A stretch of 64,000 nt of DNA from Geoalkalibacter_A sp034189505 (GTDB taxonomy: Bacteria > Desulfobacterota > Desulfuromonadia > Desulfuromonadales > Geoalkalibacteraceae), in assembly GCA_034189505.1 (NCBI GenBank), contig JAXHUR010000001.1:74965-138964 (forward strand). The letters are read 5' to 3'. The number at the start of each line of letters is the position of its first letter. The stretch's first letter is position 1. A model generated the notes under the pieces. That model was given only the letters and a program-made list of their open reading frames with translations. It was not told where the DNA came from and ran no database searches. Below, in pieces: positions 24,800-33,270 of the stretch. The position numbers and the translations under genes were made by a program.

Positions 24800-26172
24800 T
24801 CCCCGCGGCTGCCGGCGTCAGCCTCCTGTAAAAGATGTAAAAGACGGGCAGCCAGATCCTGCAGCGACAATCCCTCCAGAGCATCACGCTCCGCTGCCTC
24901 CAGCCGCTCCTGAAGATCCCTCACAATCCGATGCTCTTCAACCCCTTCGTCTCCAACCACCTCGGGACCGTCATGTCGCAGACTCCGGAGAAGTTCGCAC
25001 ATGGGCAGCGTCTGCGGCGAGCGCCCCAATTGATAGGAATACTCACCATCACCGTCCTCGCTGACCTGATTCAGAATCCCCATATTCTTCAGCCGGAACA
25101 CTTCGCTGCGCACCAGGCGGGGCGGATACTGCAGATAGGAAACAATCTGCTCCACCCCCCAAGGCCGTTCACCGCGATAAAATAATTTCGCCGCCAGCAG
25201 CACCACCGCCAGAGCGACCTTTTCATGACCGACCTGGTTGAAGGAGGTTTCGCGGATCTGCTGCCGCAGCGTGCCCAGGTTCTGCAGAGCATAGCTGACC
25301 TCCAGGCCCAGGAGCACAATCAACCAACTGAGATAGATCCAGATCATGAAAATGGGCAGAGCGGCCATGGTCCCGTAAATGGCGTTGTATTTGGAGACGC
25401 CGACCTGAAAATGGACATAGCCGAATTGGGCCAACTGCCACAGGGAGCCGCCGATGATGCCACCGATAAAGGCTGCCGAAAGCCGCACCCGGGTGTTGGG
25501 CATGAAGATGTACAGAGCGGTAAAAGCGATCCACATCCCAACAAAGGGCAGTATTTTGAACAGGAAAAGAACCAGATCCCCGACATAGGAATAATTCTTG
25601 AGGGCTTCCACCAGAGCCGTACTCTGCAGGGAAGAGGTCATGGAGATCGCTGCCAGGATCAGCAGCGGCCCGATGGTCACCACCGAAAAATAATCGGCGA
25701 AGCGACGGAAAAGCGAGCGCGTCTCCTCGACCCCCCATACCGCATTAAAGCTTTTTTCGATATTAGAAAGAAGAGCCAATACGGTCAGCAACAGCGTCGC
25801 AAGGCCCACCATCCCGAGGCGGCCGACGTTGGTGTTATCGATATAGGCGACAATCTGGGAGACGATCTGATCCGAACCGACCGCAATGTGTTCCAGAATG
25901 AGAGGCTCCAGTTGGTTCTGCACCCCGAAACCTTTGAGCAGGGCAAACATGAGTGCCAGAAGGGGGACAATGGCCAGGACGGAAGCATAGGTCAGAGCCG
26001 AAGCACGCAGCAGACAACGGTCTGCAAAAAAGTCGCGCGCCACAAGGGTGACGACCTGCCCCGGCTGTATAAGCAGACGCCGACCAAGGGATTGCTGGTA
26101 GAACTCCGGATCCCAGAGATCACGGCGCACAAAGTTTCTGACCTTTTCGAATGTCTGCTTGAGATCCGCCAT
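24787..26172 (-). CDS. YihY/BrkB family membrane protein with C-terminal winged-helix-like extension
   Basis: 461 residues, versus about 290 for a minimal YihY. Residues about 45-310 hold six helices with the family pattern ASALTYASVLAIVPLLALMF, NIEKSFNAVWGVEE, IFMPNTRVRLSAAFIGG and YGTMAALPIFMIWIYLSWL. The extra C-terminal about 150 residues are soluble. One part resembles a winged helix (GVEQIVSYLQYPPRLV then RLKNMGILNQV), followed by a coiled-coil end. The family was once called RNase BN in error; its real function is unknown. ATG 26172 was chosen over GTG 26196 for its AAGG site. Confidence 0.85.
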   Translation of the reverse strand: MADLKQTFEKVRNFVRRDLWDPEFYQQSLGRRLLIQPGQVVTLVARDFFADRCLLRASALTYASVLAIVPLLALMFALLKGFGVQNQLEPLILEHIAVGSDQIVSQIVAYIDNTNVGRLGMVGLATLLLTVLALLSNIEKSFNAVWGVEETRSLFRRFADYFSVVTIGPLLILAAISMTSSLQSTALVEALKNYSYVGDLVLFLFKILPFVGMWIAFTALYIFMPNTRVRLSAAFIGGIIGGSLWQLAQFGYVHFQVGVSKYNAIYGTMAALPIFMIWIYLSWLIVLLGLEVSYALQNLGTLRQQIRETSFNQVGHEKVALAVVLLAAKLFYRGERPWGVEQIVSYLQYPPRLVRSEVFRLKNMGILNQVSEDGDGEYSYQLGRSPQTLPMCELLRSLRHDGPEVVGDEGVEEHRIVRDLQERLEAAERDALEGLSLQDLAARLLHLLQEADAGSRGDQSA

Positions 26173-26219
26173 AACAACCTTCAAAAACCTCCTCACCGCA
26201 GACGGGCGTTCTGCAGATT

Positions 26220-26789
26220 CTACACATCCAGCAACAAGGATTCAGCAACGGTCAGCTGCTTTGTCTCCGGAGCCAGGCTGTGAAACACTTCCGAAACGAA
26301 CTGACGGTTGATGACTGCCAGATCCGCCGCAAAGCGAGTCCTGTCCAGAGATGGTGGAGTGCGGGGATCGCGCAGACGACAGGAGAGGGGGCGGTTTTTC
26401 TCGAGCCGACACCTTCCATCGAAAAACAAAGGACAGAGCCCATCCGAGCGGTATTGCTCAGCACGCAGGCGTATTTTCTCAGCCTCACTCTCAGCCAATT
26501 GCTCCACCTCAAGGGCCAGGGCCACAGCCTCGACCCAGAGCAGAAGCGCCGGACGGTCACAATCGGAGGCGCTCCTGCTATTGCCGTTACTCGCACCATT
26601 GTACGTAACCTGATCGAGCAACTGCTGGTACTTTTCCAGACTCTCCACGGCCGGGTGGGCCACATCGGCAGCAAGGCGCATGTCTCTCCCCCAAGGCAAA
26701 TCGTCACACTTGATGGCGTCGTAAAAATTCACCAACCGCTGCGTTGCTGATTGCTGTCGCCCCCAAAGAAACTGCGCGCTAAGCAGCAA
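26220..26789 (-). CDS. Divergent YkgJ-like cysteine-cluster protein, 5' end probably frameshifted
   Basis: 189 codons from a weak TTG. The C-terminal half keeps the YkgJ-type metal-cluster pattern CPLFFDGRCRLEKNRPLSCR. The usual N-terminal cysteine group is missing from this frame. Just upstream, an ATG at 26824 behind GAAGG opens another frame reading MEIKTRYTLDAGCCLARSFF until a stop at 26729. The two frames overlap between 26789 and 26729 and differ by one base, so a single indel (real or sequencing) may split the gene. YkgJ proteins are putative zinc or iron-sulfur binders with unknown role. Confidence 0.6.
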   Translation of the reverse strand: MLLSAQFLWGRQQSATQRLVNFYDAIKCDDLPWGRDMRLAADVAHPAVESLEKYQQLLDQVTYNGASNGNSRSASDCDRPALLLWVEAVALALEVEQLAESEAEKIRLRAEQYRSDGLCPLFFDGRCRLEKNRPLSCRLRDPRTPPSLDRTRFAADLAVINRQFVSEVFHSLAPETKQLTVAESLLLDV

Positions 26790-26849
26790 CCGGCATCCAA
26801 AGTATAACGTGTTTTTATTTCCATGACCCTTCTTTTTTATATTTTGCTG

Positions 26850-26883
26850 TTCATCTCATGGGTTCGCAGTTCCCATGCTGAAT
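26850..26883 (-). repeat. Dispersed stem-loop repeat, copy C
   Basis: Minus strand: TTCAGC, ATGGG, AACTGCGAA, CCCAT, GAGATGAA. This is the cleanest copy: CATGGG pairs perfectly with CCCATG, flanked by TTCA/TGAA. It begins at the stop codon of the DUF3820 gene and lies upstream of the YkgJ-like gene. Confidence 0.65.
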
Positions 26884-27128
26884 CATGACTCTTTTTTTAC
26901 GTCTCTCAAAGGCTCCAGCAGATGCTCCAGCCCGTTGACCTTGATCTCATAAACGGACTGGAGCATGCGCCCCAGGCGGCCTTCGGGAAACCCCCGCCCG
27001 GCAAACCAGACCAGATAGGGCTCCGGCAGATCAATCAATCTGCGCCCCGCATAGCGACCGAACGGCATGCGGGTGTGGACCAGATCGAGCATAAAATCGG
27101 GATCGGGAGACAGAGGGGGCTGCGTCAT
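26883..27128 (-). CDS. DUF3820 family protein
   Basis: 81 residues. The core DLVHTRMPFGRYAGRRLIDL followed by PEPYLVWFAGRGFPEGRLG is the DUF3820 signature (small proteins once described as quorum-regulated virulence factors; in other proteins the motif occurs near exonuclease domains). Its ATG overlaps the recQ stop (ATGA), so it is coupled to recQ, which may hint at a nucleic-acid role. Confidence 0.85.
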   Translation of the reverse strand: MTQPPLSPDPDFMLDLVHTRMPFGRYAGRRLIDLPEPYLVWFAGRGFPEGRLGRMLQSVYEIKVNGLEHLLEPLRDVKKES

Positions 27129-28975
27129 TCGTGTTCCACCAAAAGAATACTGGTGTCTTCGGCGGCGTCCCCGCCCTGGTCATAATTGCGCAGAACACGC
27201 AGGAACGCCTCTCCGTAGCGCTCAAGCTTGGCCTGCCCCACCCCGTTGATGCTCAGCAGTGCATCGCGGTCCCTGGGGATGAAGGCCGCCATCTCCGCCA
27301 GGGTGGCGTCACTGAAGACCACAAAAGGCGGGACGGCGGCTGCATCGGCCAGCTCTTTGCGCAGGCGGCGCAGGGCTTCAAACAATTCCGCATCGTAATT
27401 CAGCTCGTCGCGCCCCTTGCGCTTGACTTTACGCGGCGTCTCTACTCTGGTGCGGGGGCGGGGCAGCACCAGCTTCTCTTCTCCCCGTAAAATCGGTCGT
27501 GCTTTTTCCGTCAGCTTGAGCACGGAATATTGCGCCGCATCCTGTGTCAGATACCCCAGGTGAACGAGATGGCGCAAAAGACTGTTCCACTCATCGACGC
27601 CAAGGTCGGCACCGATGCCGTACGTCGACAGGCGCTCATGCCCCAGACGGCGGATACGCTCGTTATCGGCACCACGCAGCACGTCGACGACATGACCGAC
27701 GCCGAACCGCTGGCCGACACGGAACACGCAGGACAGAGCCTTCTGCGCCGGCACCGTGGCGTCGAACCGCTCCGGGGGATCGAGACACAGGTCGCAGTTG
27801 CCGCAATCCTCATTCAACTCATCACCGAAATAACCCAGCAGCACCCGCCGGCGACAGATCTGCGCCTCGCACAGGCCGACCATGGTATTGAGCTTGTGCA
27901 GCTCGATCCTTCTCTGGTGCGGGTTCTGATTCTTTTCGATCAGGGCGCGGGCCTGCGCCACATCCCCGGGTCCGAACAGCAGCAGGGCCTCGGACGGCAG
28001 ACCGTCACGCCCCGCGCGTCCGGTTTCCTGGTAATAGCTTTCAATATTTTTCGGCAGGTCGTAGTGAACCACGAAACGCACATTGGGCTTATCGATTCCC
28101 ATGCCGAAGGCGACCGTCGCCACCACCACCCGCAGATCGTCGCGTTGGAAAGCCTCCTGCACCCGGCGCCGCTCCTCTTCACCGAGCCCGGCGTGGTAGG
28201 GCGCCGCATCGATCCCCTGCTCCCGCAGACGGTGGGCGACCTGCTCGGTTCTTTTGCGCGACAGGGCATAGACAATTCCCGCCTGGTCGTGCATGGATCC
28301 CAGAAAAGCCATCAACTGCTGGAAGGGTTTGGCTTTTTCAGTGATCGTGTAGCGGATATTGGGGCGATCGAAGCCCGCCACAAATATACGCGCCCGCTCC
28401 AGCTTCAATCGCTGCGCTATATCCTTGCGGGTCTGCGGATCTGCCGTTGCTGTCAGAGCAACCATGGGCACCTGGGGAAAGCGGCTGCGCAGCTCGCCCA
28501 GCCGCACATATTCCGGTCTGAAATCATGCCCCCATTGACTGACGCAGTGCGCTTCGTCAATGGCGAACAGGGAAATTTCCACCTCGCGCAGCCGATTCTG
28601 AAAAACGTCGCTCATCAACCGCTCCGGAGCGACGTAGAGCAGGCGCAGTTCACCCGCATGCAGGCGCGCGAGAACGCGGCGTGCCTCCGCGGCACCCTGT
28701 GAGGAATTGTAAAAGGCAGCCTGCACGCCATTGGCCTGCAGGGCATCCACCTGATCCTTCATCAGCGAAATCAGCGGCGAAACAACAATCGCGGTGCCTC
28801 TGCGAAGAAGAGCCGGAATCTGGTAGCACAGAGATTTGCCGCCGCCGGTAGGCATCAGGACAAAGGCATCCTCCCCGGCGAGCAGCGTATCGACAATCTC
28901 GCGCTGGCGACTTTTGAACTCTCGAAAACCAAAGACAGACCGCAGGGTATCCAGCGGCGAATCAGGTACGGACAT
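27125..28975 (-). CDS. recQ: ATP-dependent DNA helicase RecQ
   Basis: A 616-residue 3'-5' helicase for recombination and repair. Walker A is MPTGGGKSLCYQIPALL, the DEAH box is FAIDEAHCVSQWGHDFRPEY, motif VI is YYQETGRAGRDGLPSE, and the zinc-binding region (RRRVLLGYFGDELNEDCGNC then CLDPP) is followed by an RQC winged helix. A C-terminal HRDC domain (about 520-600, FIPRDRDALLSINGVG) completes the E. coli-like architecture. ATG 28975 follows GGGGAGTGGAAAC. It is coupled to DUF3820 and 60 bases behind the cytochrome partner gene. Confidence 0.95.
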   Translation of the reverse strand: MSVPDSPLDTLRSVFGFREFKSRQREIVDTLLAGEDAFVLMPTGGGKSLCYQIPALLRRGTAIVVSPLISLMKDQVDALQANGVQAAFYNSSQGAAEARRVLARLHAGELRLLYVAPERLMSDVFQNRLREVEISLFAIDEAHCVSQWGHDFRPEYVRLGELRSRFPQVPMVALTATADPQTRKDIAQRLKLERARIFVAGFDRPNIRYTITEKAKPFQQLMAFLGSMHDQAGIVYALSRKRTEQVAHRLREQGIDAAPYHAGLGEEERRRVQEAFQRDDLRVVVATVAFGMGIDKPNVRFVVHYDLPKNIESYYQETGRAGRDGLPSEALLLFGPGDVAQARALIEKNQNPHQRRIELHKLNTMVGLCEAQICRRRVLLGYFGDELNEDCGNCDLCLDPPERFDATVPAQKALSCVFRVGQRFGVGHVVDVLRGADNERIRRLGHERLSTYGIGADLGVDEWNSLLRHLVHLGYLTQDAAQYSVLKLTEKARPILRGEEKLVLPRPRTRVETPRKVKRKGRDELNYDAELFEALRRLRKELADAAAVPPFVVFSDATLAEMAAFIPRDRDALLSINGVGQAKLERYGEAFLRVLRNYDQGGDAAEDTSILLVEHE

Positions 28976-29035
28976 GTTTCCACTCCCCTCCCCCAAAAAG
29001 CAATTCGGAAAAAAGCTGAAGACAGACAATCGGGA

Positions 29036-30100
29036 TCAACGCCCGAAACGCAGAGCCTGGGCGCAGCGCCACAGCAGCCAGCTGATCACGGCCGCGCCCA
29101 GAACAAGGACGACCAGAAACATTGCCAGCGGCGAGAGCTGCGTGGAAACGGGCACCATCTCCAGGCTGAAATGAGGCGCAAGGTAGCCGGAACGCACCAC
29201 GGCACGAACTTCGCTCATAACAAAGACCAGCGGCACAACGACCACCGCGGCCAGGGTAACCCGTCCTCGGAAGCCGGCCACCAGCGCCAGCACAGCCAGA
29301 ACAAAACCAAGCAGAAAGACCCCTGTACCGTGAGGGCTTCCGCCAAGCAACAGCTTCTGCACCGGGGCAGGCAGCAAGACCAGAAAGACCATCCCGTCGA
29401 TCATCTGAATCAGAGTCAACCAGGAAAACCAGGCCATTCCGAGGCGCACGCCTTCCTCCTCGACGAAAAAGTCATGGCGACCTCGGTGACGGATATAAAG
29501 GGCAACGAACAATCCGCCCACGGCGAGGCTTCCGAGGATGAAATGCAGATAGCGCGGGAGCAGCGTGGGGTCCGCCCAATTAAGAAAAATTCCCGCGCTG
29601 CTGTCGAAATATCCCTCCCAGGCCTGAGGATTGAGCATCAGGGTCATATTGTTGGTGAAAATAAACGGTATCACAAGAAAAATGAGCGCCGCGGCAAAAA
29701 TGACAATCTGTCGCAGCCGTCCCAGGCGTTCAAAACGGAAATCGTACAGATATAAGGCGTAATAGGCAATGATCAGCAAGGGGATAATGCTGATCCAGAA
29801 TACTGCGGAAAGGATGGAGCTGGTATAAAGAAACGGTCCCCATAACAGCTGCACAAAGAGCAGTGCGGCGACACCGAAATTGACCGCAATCGCCATCAGC
29901 ACCGGGAGAGCCCTGGCCAGGGCGTGAGCCAGATGGCGTCTGGGACCGGCCCTTCTCATTCCCGCATAGAGAGCGACTCCGGCGCAGCCGAGCAGCATGT
30001 TCATGAAAAGCAGGTGGATGGGAAAAACCAGTGCCTGCAGCGCGCGAAAGATCCAGGGGGCGGCGGGCAGAACGTCAGCAGTGGGTATGAGTTCATTCAT
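29036..30100 (-). CDS. CydA-like polytopic membrane subunit without heme c (partner of the diheme CydA-like protein)
   Basis: 354 residues with about nine transmembrane helices and no CxxCH. By eye it aligns along its length with the membrane domain of the gene just upstream. FPIHLLFMNMLLG (H29) matches the TH24 helix there. LNPQAWEG and WADPTLLPRYLHFI match FMMAPGGWL and FNPTFWPSLLVRTF, and IDGMVFLVLLPAPVQKLLL matches the PSGWWYLRQLPEPARN region. H186 after DPTxxP sits where the other subunit has V183; in bd oxidases the equivalent region carries a heme b ligand. It starts 6 bases behind the partner gene, so they form one complex. It may be annotated merely as a membrane protein. Confidence 0.65.
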   Translation of the reverse strand: MNELIPTADVLPAAPWIFRALQALVFPIHLLFMNMLLGCAGVALYAGMRRAGPRRHLAHALARALPVLMAIAVNFGVAALLFVQLLWGPFLYTSSILSAVFWISIIPLLIIAYYALYLYDFRFERLGRLRQIVIFAAALIFLVIPFIFTNNMTLMLNPQAWEGYFDSSAGIFLNWADPTLLPRYLHFILGSLAVGGLFVALYIRHRGRHDFFVEEEGVRLGMAWFSWLTLIQMIDGMVFLVLLPAPVQKLLLGGSPHGTGVFLLGFVLAVLALVAGFRGRVTLAAVVVVPLVFVMSEVRAVVRSGYLAPHFSLEMVPVSTQLSPLAMFLVVLVLGAAVISWLLWRCAQALRFGR

Positions 30101-30106
30101 CGGGAA

Positions 30107-31675
30107 CTACTCCTGCGCCAGAGCGGCCAGAAAATCCGCCAGGGCATCTTTTTGTTCAGCAGGCAGCATAAGCGGTGGCATGGCCGGGCTCATACGCGGC
30201 AAATCATCCAGAGCCGCGCGGATACGGTCGCGGTCCCAGCCGTGCACCCTGGCGTTCATAGCGTTGCCTCCCTCGCGCAAGCCATGACAGGGGGAACAAC
30301 GCTGCTGGAAAAGAGATTCTCCGAGGTCTGAGCGATCTTCATGCTCAGGTTCAATTGCTTTATCAGGCAGCAGGATCTGCGCCGGGATCTCAATGCCGTT
30401 TACATCTTTGACCAGCCAGGCGGCCAGGGTGCGGGCTTCATTCACAGTGCCGGCGAAGGGCGGCATAAAAGGGCGGATGGCATGGAGGTTTTCAATGTAA
30501 CCGGTCATCCCCTCGAAGGCGATCCCCGCTGTGCGCGAAGAGAGGTCGTTGTTGCGCCCGCCCAGCGTATGGCAGGCATAGCATTGAAACTTGAAAAGAT
30601 CCTCGCCCGCTGTTGCACGGTTGGTTTCGCTGACCTCTTTGTCGCGGGACCACCTGGCGGACGATAGGAACCCCTGCGCATTGAGCATCTCGATCTTCTG
30701 CGGGGGGATGCTATTGGAATAGAGCCTGTCATAGATGACAAAAGGCCGACGCGAACCCTCGCGAGCCCATTCGAAGCCTCCCATCACACCAAGCCCGCAG
30801 ACCAGAACCAGCAGCGCGACAATCTTGTTGTGCCATTGCGGGCGAAGCAGACAGAAAATCAGGCTCAACACACCGCCGGCCGCGGCCATCCAGAGGGCCG
30901 CCTGCAGGATAGCGGCCAACTGCGGCGAAGCATGAGCCAGGATGTTGCGGGCCGGCTCCGGCAGTTGCCGCAGATACCACCAGCCGCTGGGGAGAGCGCC
31001 AAGCGCGGCGATCAGAACCCACCAGCTTGAAAACCGGGTCATACGCCGCTTAAGGCGCACATCCCGCAGAAAAGCGGTCGAGACAAAGGCATAGACCCCC
31101 GCCAGGAAGATTGCGAGAAAAGTCCTGACCAACAGGGACGGCCAGAAGGTCGGATTGAAAAAGCCCTCCCAGGGGTTGCCGCTTTCAAGCCAGCCTCCAG
31201 GGGCCATCATGAAAGTGATGATTCCGTTGATCAGAAAAAGGCTGCACCAGGCGGAAACAAAGTAGATCCAGCCGATCACCTGGTGACTTCCGGACCGCAT
31301 GCGGCCGAATGTATAGAAATAAACCATGGCGGCCACGATCTCCACCAGGAAGAACACCCACTCAGCGGCCCAGAAGAAAACGAAATTATGAATCAGCAGA
31401 GAGGTTGCGGTCGGCTGCACCAGGGAGATGGCGAACCAGATTCCGACACCTGTCAAGCTGCCGTAAACCAGGGTGACCAGGATGAAAAAGCGCGCATGGC
31501 GGCGAGTGAAATCGAGAACACCAGGATCGCCTTCCCGCAGCCCCAAGCGCTCGGCCAATACCAGATAAAGCCCCCCGCCTACGGCAAAATGCGCCACGAA
31601 TACGTGGGTTACGGCGATCAGGGCAATAAGGCTGCCCCCTGAAAACTGAGGCAGATACCATACCGGGTACTCCAT
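30107..31675 (-). CDS. CydA-like cytochrome bd-type membrane domain fused to two cytochrome c domains
   Basis: 522 residues. Residues 1 to about 330 form eight or nine transmembrane helices resembling cytochrome bd subunit I. They include histidines H24 and H29 in the first helix (AVTHVFVAHFAVGGG), and glutamates E105 and E112 in FFWAAEWVFFLVEIVAAM, a position like the conserved acidic pair of CydA. The C-terminal 170 residues carry two class-I cytochrome c motifs, CYACH (365-369) and CSPCH (460-464), each followed by a MPP methionine-ligand segment (RPFMPPFAG, SPAMPPLML). No long Q-loop is evident. This suggests electron transfer between the quinone pool or membrane hemes and periplasmic c hemes; direction and substrate are unknown. 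The RBS is GGAGGAACCCG. Confidence 0.75.
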   Translation of the reverse strand: MEYPVWYLPQFSGGSLIALIAVTHVFVAHFAVGGGLYLVLAERLGLREGDPGVLDFTRRHARFFILVTLVYGSLTGVGIWFAISLVQPTATSLLIHNFVFFWAAEWVFFLVEIVAAMVYFYTFGRMRSGSHQVIGWIYFVSAWCSLFLINGIITFMMAPGGWLESGNPWEGFFNPTFWPSLLVRTFLAIFLAGVYAFVSTAFLRDVRLKRRMTRFSSWWVLIAALGALPSGWWYLRQLPEPARNILAHASPQLAAILQAALWMAAAGGVLSLIFCLLRPQWHNKIVALLVLVCGLGVMGGFEWAREGSRRPFVIYDRLYSNSIPPQKIEMLNAQGFLSSARWSRDKEVSETNRATAGEDLFKFQCYACHTLGGRNNDLSSRTAGIAFEGMTGYIENLHAIRPFMPPFAGTVNEARTLAAWLVKDVNGIEIPAQILLPDKAIEPEHEDRSDLGESLFQQRCSPCHGLREGGNAMNARVHGWDRDRIRAALDDLPRMSPAMPPLMLPAEQKDALADFLAALAQE

Positions 31676-31793
31676 CGGGTTCCTCCATCTGCGAATCCGG
31701 CCTTAACCGGGGTCGCATCTTACTTATCACCGGCAGCTTCCCCTGCCATCGCCATAGCGCAGTGAACCTGCCGAACACATACTGAGACGGCAG

Positions 31794-31819
31794 AAAAAAA
31801 AGATCGTCAATGAGACGAT
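31794..31819 (-). terminator. Rho-independent terminator after the M16 peptidase pair
   Basis: Stem ATCGTC/GACGAT with a 5-base loop, followed on the minus strand by C and eight T residues. It lies 24 bases behind the M16 gene stop and sets the cytochrome genes apart as a separate unit. The remaining 31676-31793 gap shows only the leader of the cytochrome gene. Confidence 0.8.
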
Positions 31820-31842
31820 GAAGACATTCCCATCCGACATCG

Positions 31843-33270
31843 CTATTCCAGGTCGAATACCCTGACCGGCTTTTCAAAACGCCTCAATGCGGGGTCGTCG
31901 GCATCGATATCGCCGACCAGCACCAACGCCTGCCGTTCAGGGTCGAGATAGCGACGCGCAACCCGCATGACGTCCGCACGGGTGACGGCGGCGATCCGAT
32001 CCCGGTAACCGCTGAGGTAGTCCGCCGGGTAATCATAGTAATCCAGACGCATCGTCATGGCCACCACATCGTGCTGATCCTCAAAGGTGAAGACAAAAGA
32101 ATTGATCAGGCTCTCCTTGGCCAGCTTGAGATCTTGCTGGGAAACAGGGTCGCTGCGCATCTCTTCCATGGTCTGCTGCATCAGTTCGATGACTTCATCA
32201 ACAGCGTCGGGGCGCGTTTCACAGCCGGCGACAAAGGGCCCCGGCAGCCGGCGCCCCACCTGATAGTAGGAGTAAACGGAATAAGCGAGACCGCGATCAG
32301 AGCGGATCTTGCGCATCAGACGCGAATTGAAGCCGCCACCGCCCAGCAGGTAGTTCATGACCCGCACGGCATACTGATCGGGGTTGTCTTTTGTCAGGCC
32401 GATTTCCCCCAGCAGGATCGTGGTCTGGCTCAGTTCCTTGGACGCGACCCAGATCGCGGGAGCGGGAGTCTGACCAAGGGGCGGAATCGGCAGCTGCGCT
32501 ACAGACCCAGCAGGCCAGTTGTCAAAATGCCGCGCAACCAGTCCTTCAAGCAGCAGCGGATCGAAATCCCCGGAAATGCCGATCTGAAGGTTGTTGGGAT
32601 GGCTGTATCTGCGGTGCAGTTCCACCAGGTCGACGCGCTCAACGGCATTGACCGTTTCCACCTCCGGACGAAGCCCCAGGGGATGCTCGCCATAAAGAGC
32701 CCGGTACAGAATATGGCGCGAGAGCTGCGCAGGGTCGTCGTTGCGGCGCCGGATCTCTTCCTGCATCCGACGTTTGATGATTTCAAGCCGCGCCGAGTCG
32801 AAGCGGGGGCGCCGCAGAACCTGAGAGAGAATTCCCAATCCACGATCCAGATCCTCGGCGCGCAGCGACATCTCCAGCGTCACGGCGTAGGTGTCGGCAT
32901 CGGCGGAAAAGTCAGCCGCCATCCGCTCAAGGGTTTCATCCATCTCATCGGGGTCGAGCTCGCCCGCGCCCCCCTGCCGCAGAAGCGACGCATAGACTGC
33001 TGCCAGACCTGTCTTTTCCGGCGGCTCGACAATGGCGCCGACACCCAGCATAGCCGTAATCCGCACCAGGGGAAGCTCATGGTCGGGCTTGAGGTAGAGC
33101 TGCAATCCATTCTCCCGCTTTTCCCGTGCAATCTCGGGCACATCGAACTCGAGGGGCGCAAAGGTCAGATTCCGCGGTGATGCTTCAGGGGCTGAGAGGG
33201 AACAACCCGTCACACAAAACGCCAGCATAGCAATAGGCAATAGCAGAAAGGCAAGCTTGCGCAAATTCAT
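31843..33270 (-). CDS. M16-family peptidase-like lipoprotein, non-catalytic partner
   Basis: 475 residues with a lipobox (LAFCVTGC). It has two M16 half-domains, but the zinc motif HxxEH is missing: the equivalent helix reads EKTGLAAVYASLLRQGGAG. The C-terminal half keeps the substrate-handling pattern GGGGFNSRLMRKIRSDRGLA and YSVYSYY. In heterodimeric M16 peptidases one subunit has the zinc site and the other the R/Y residues, and this gene pair fits that. It overlaps the catalytic gene by 4 bases (ATGA). It is anchored to a membrane facing the periplasm. Confidence 0.88.
   Translation of the reverse strand: MNLRKLAFLLLPIAMLAFCVTGCSLSAPEASPRNLTFAPLEFDVPEIAREKRENGLQLYLKPDHELPLVRITAMLGVGAIVEPPEKTGLAAVYASLLRQGGAGELDPDEMDETLERMAADFSADADTYAVTLEMSLRAEDLDRGLGILSQVLRRPRFDSARLEIIKRRMQEEIRRRNDDPAQLSRHILYRALYGEHPLGLRPEVETVNAVERVDLVELHRRYSHPNNLQIGISGDFDPLLLEGLVARHFDNWPAGSVAQLPIPPLGQTPAPAIWVASKELSQTTILLGEIGLTKDNPDQYAVRVMNYLLGGGGFNSRLMRKIRSDRGLAYSVYSYYQVGRRLPGPFVAGCETRPDAVDEVIELMQQTMEEMRSDPVSQQDLKLAKESLINSFVFTFEDQHDVVAMTMRLDYYDYPADYLSGYRDRIAAVTRADVMRVARRYLDPERQALVLVGDIDADDPALRRFEKPVRVFDLE

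Noticed and set aside
27530..28702. 390-codon plus-strand ORF
   Set aside because: Antisense to recQ, which has all helicase motifs on the minus strand.
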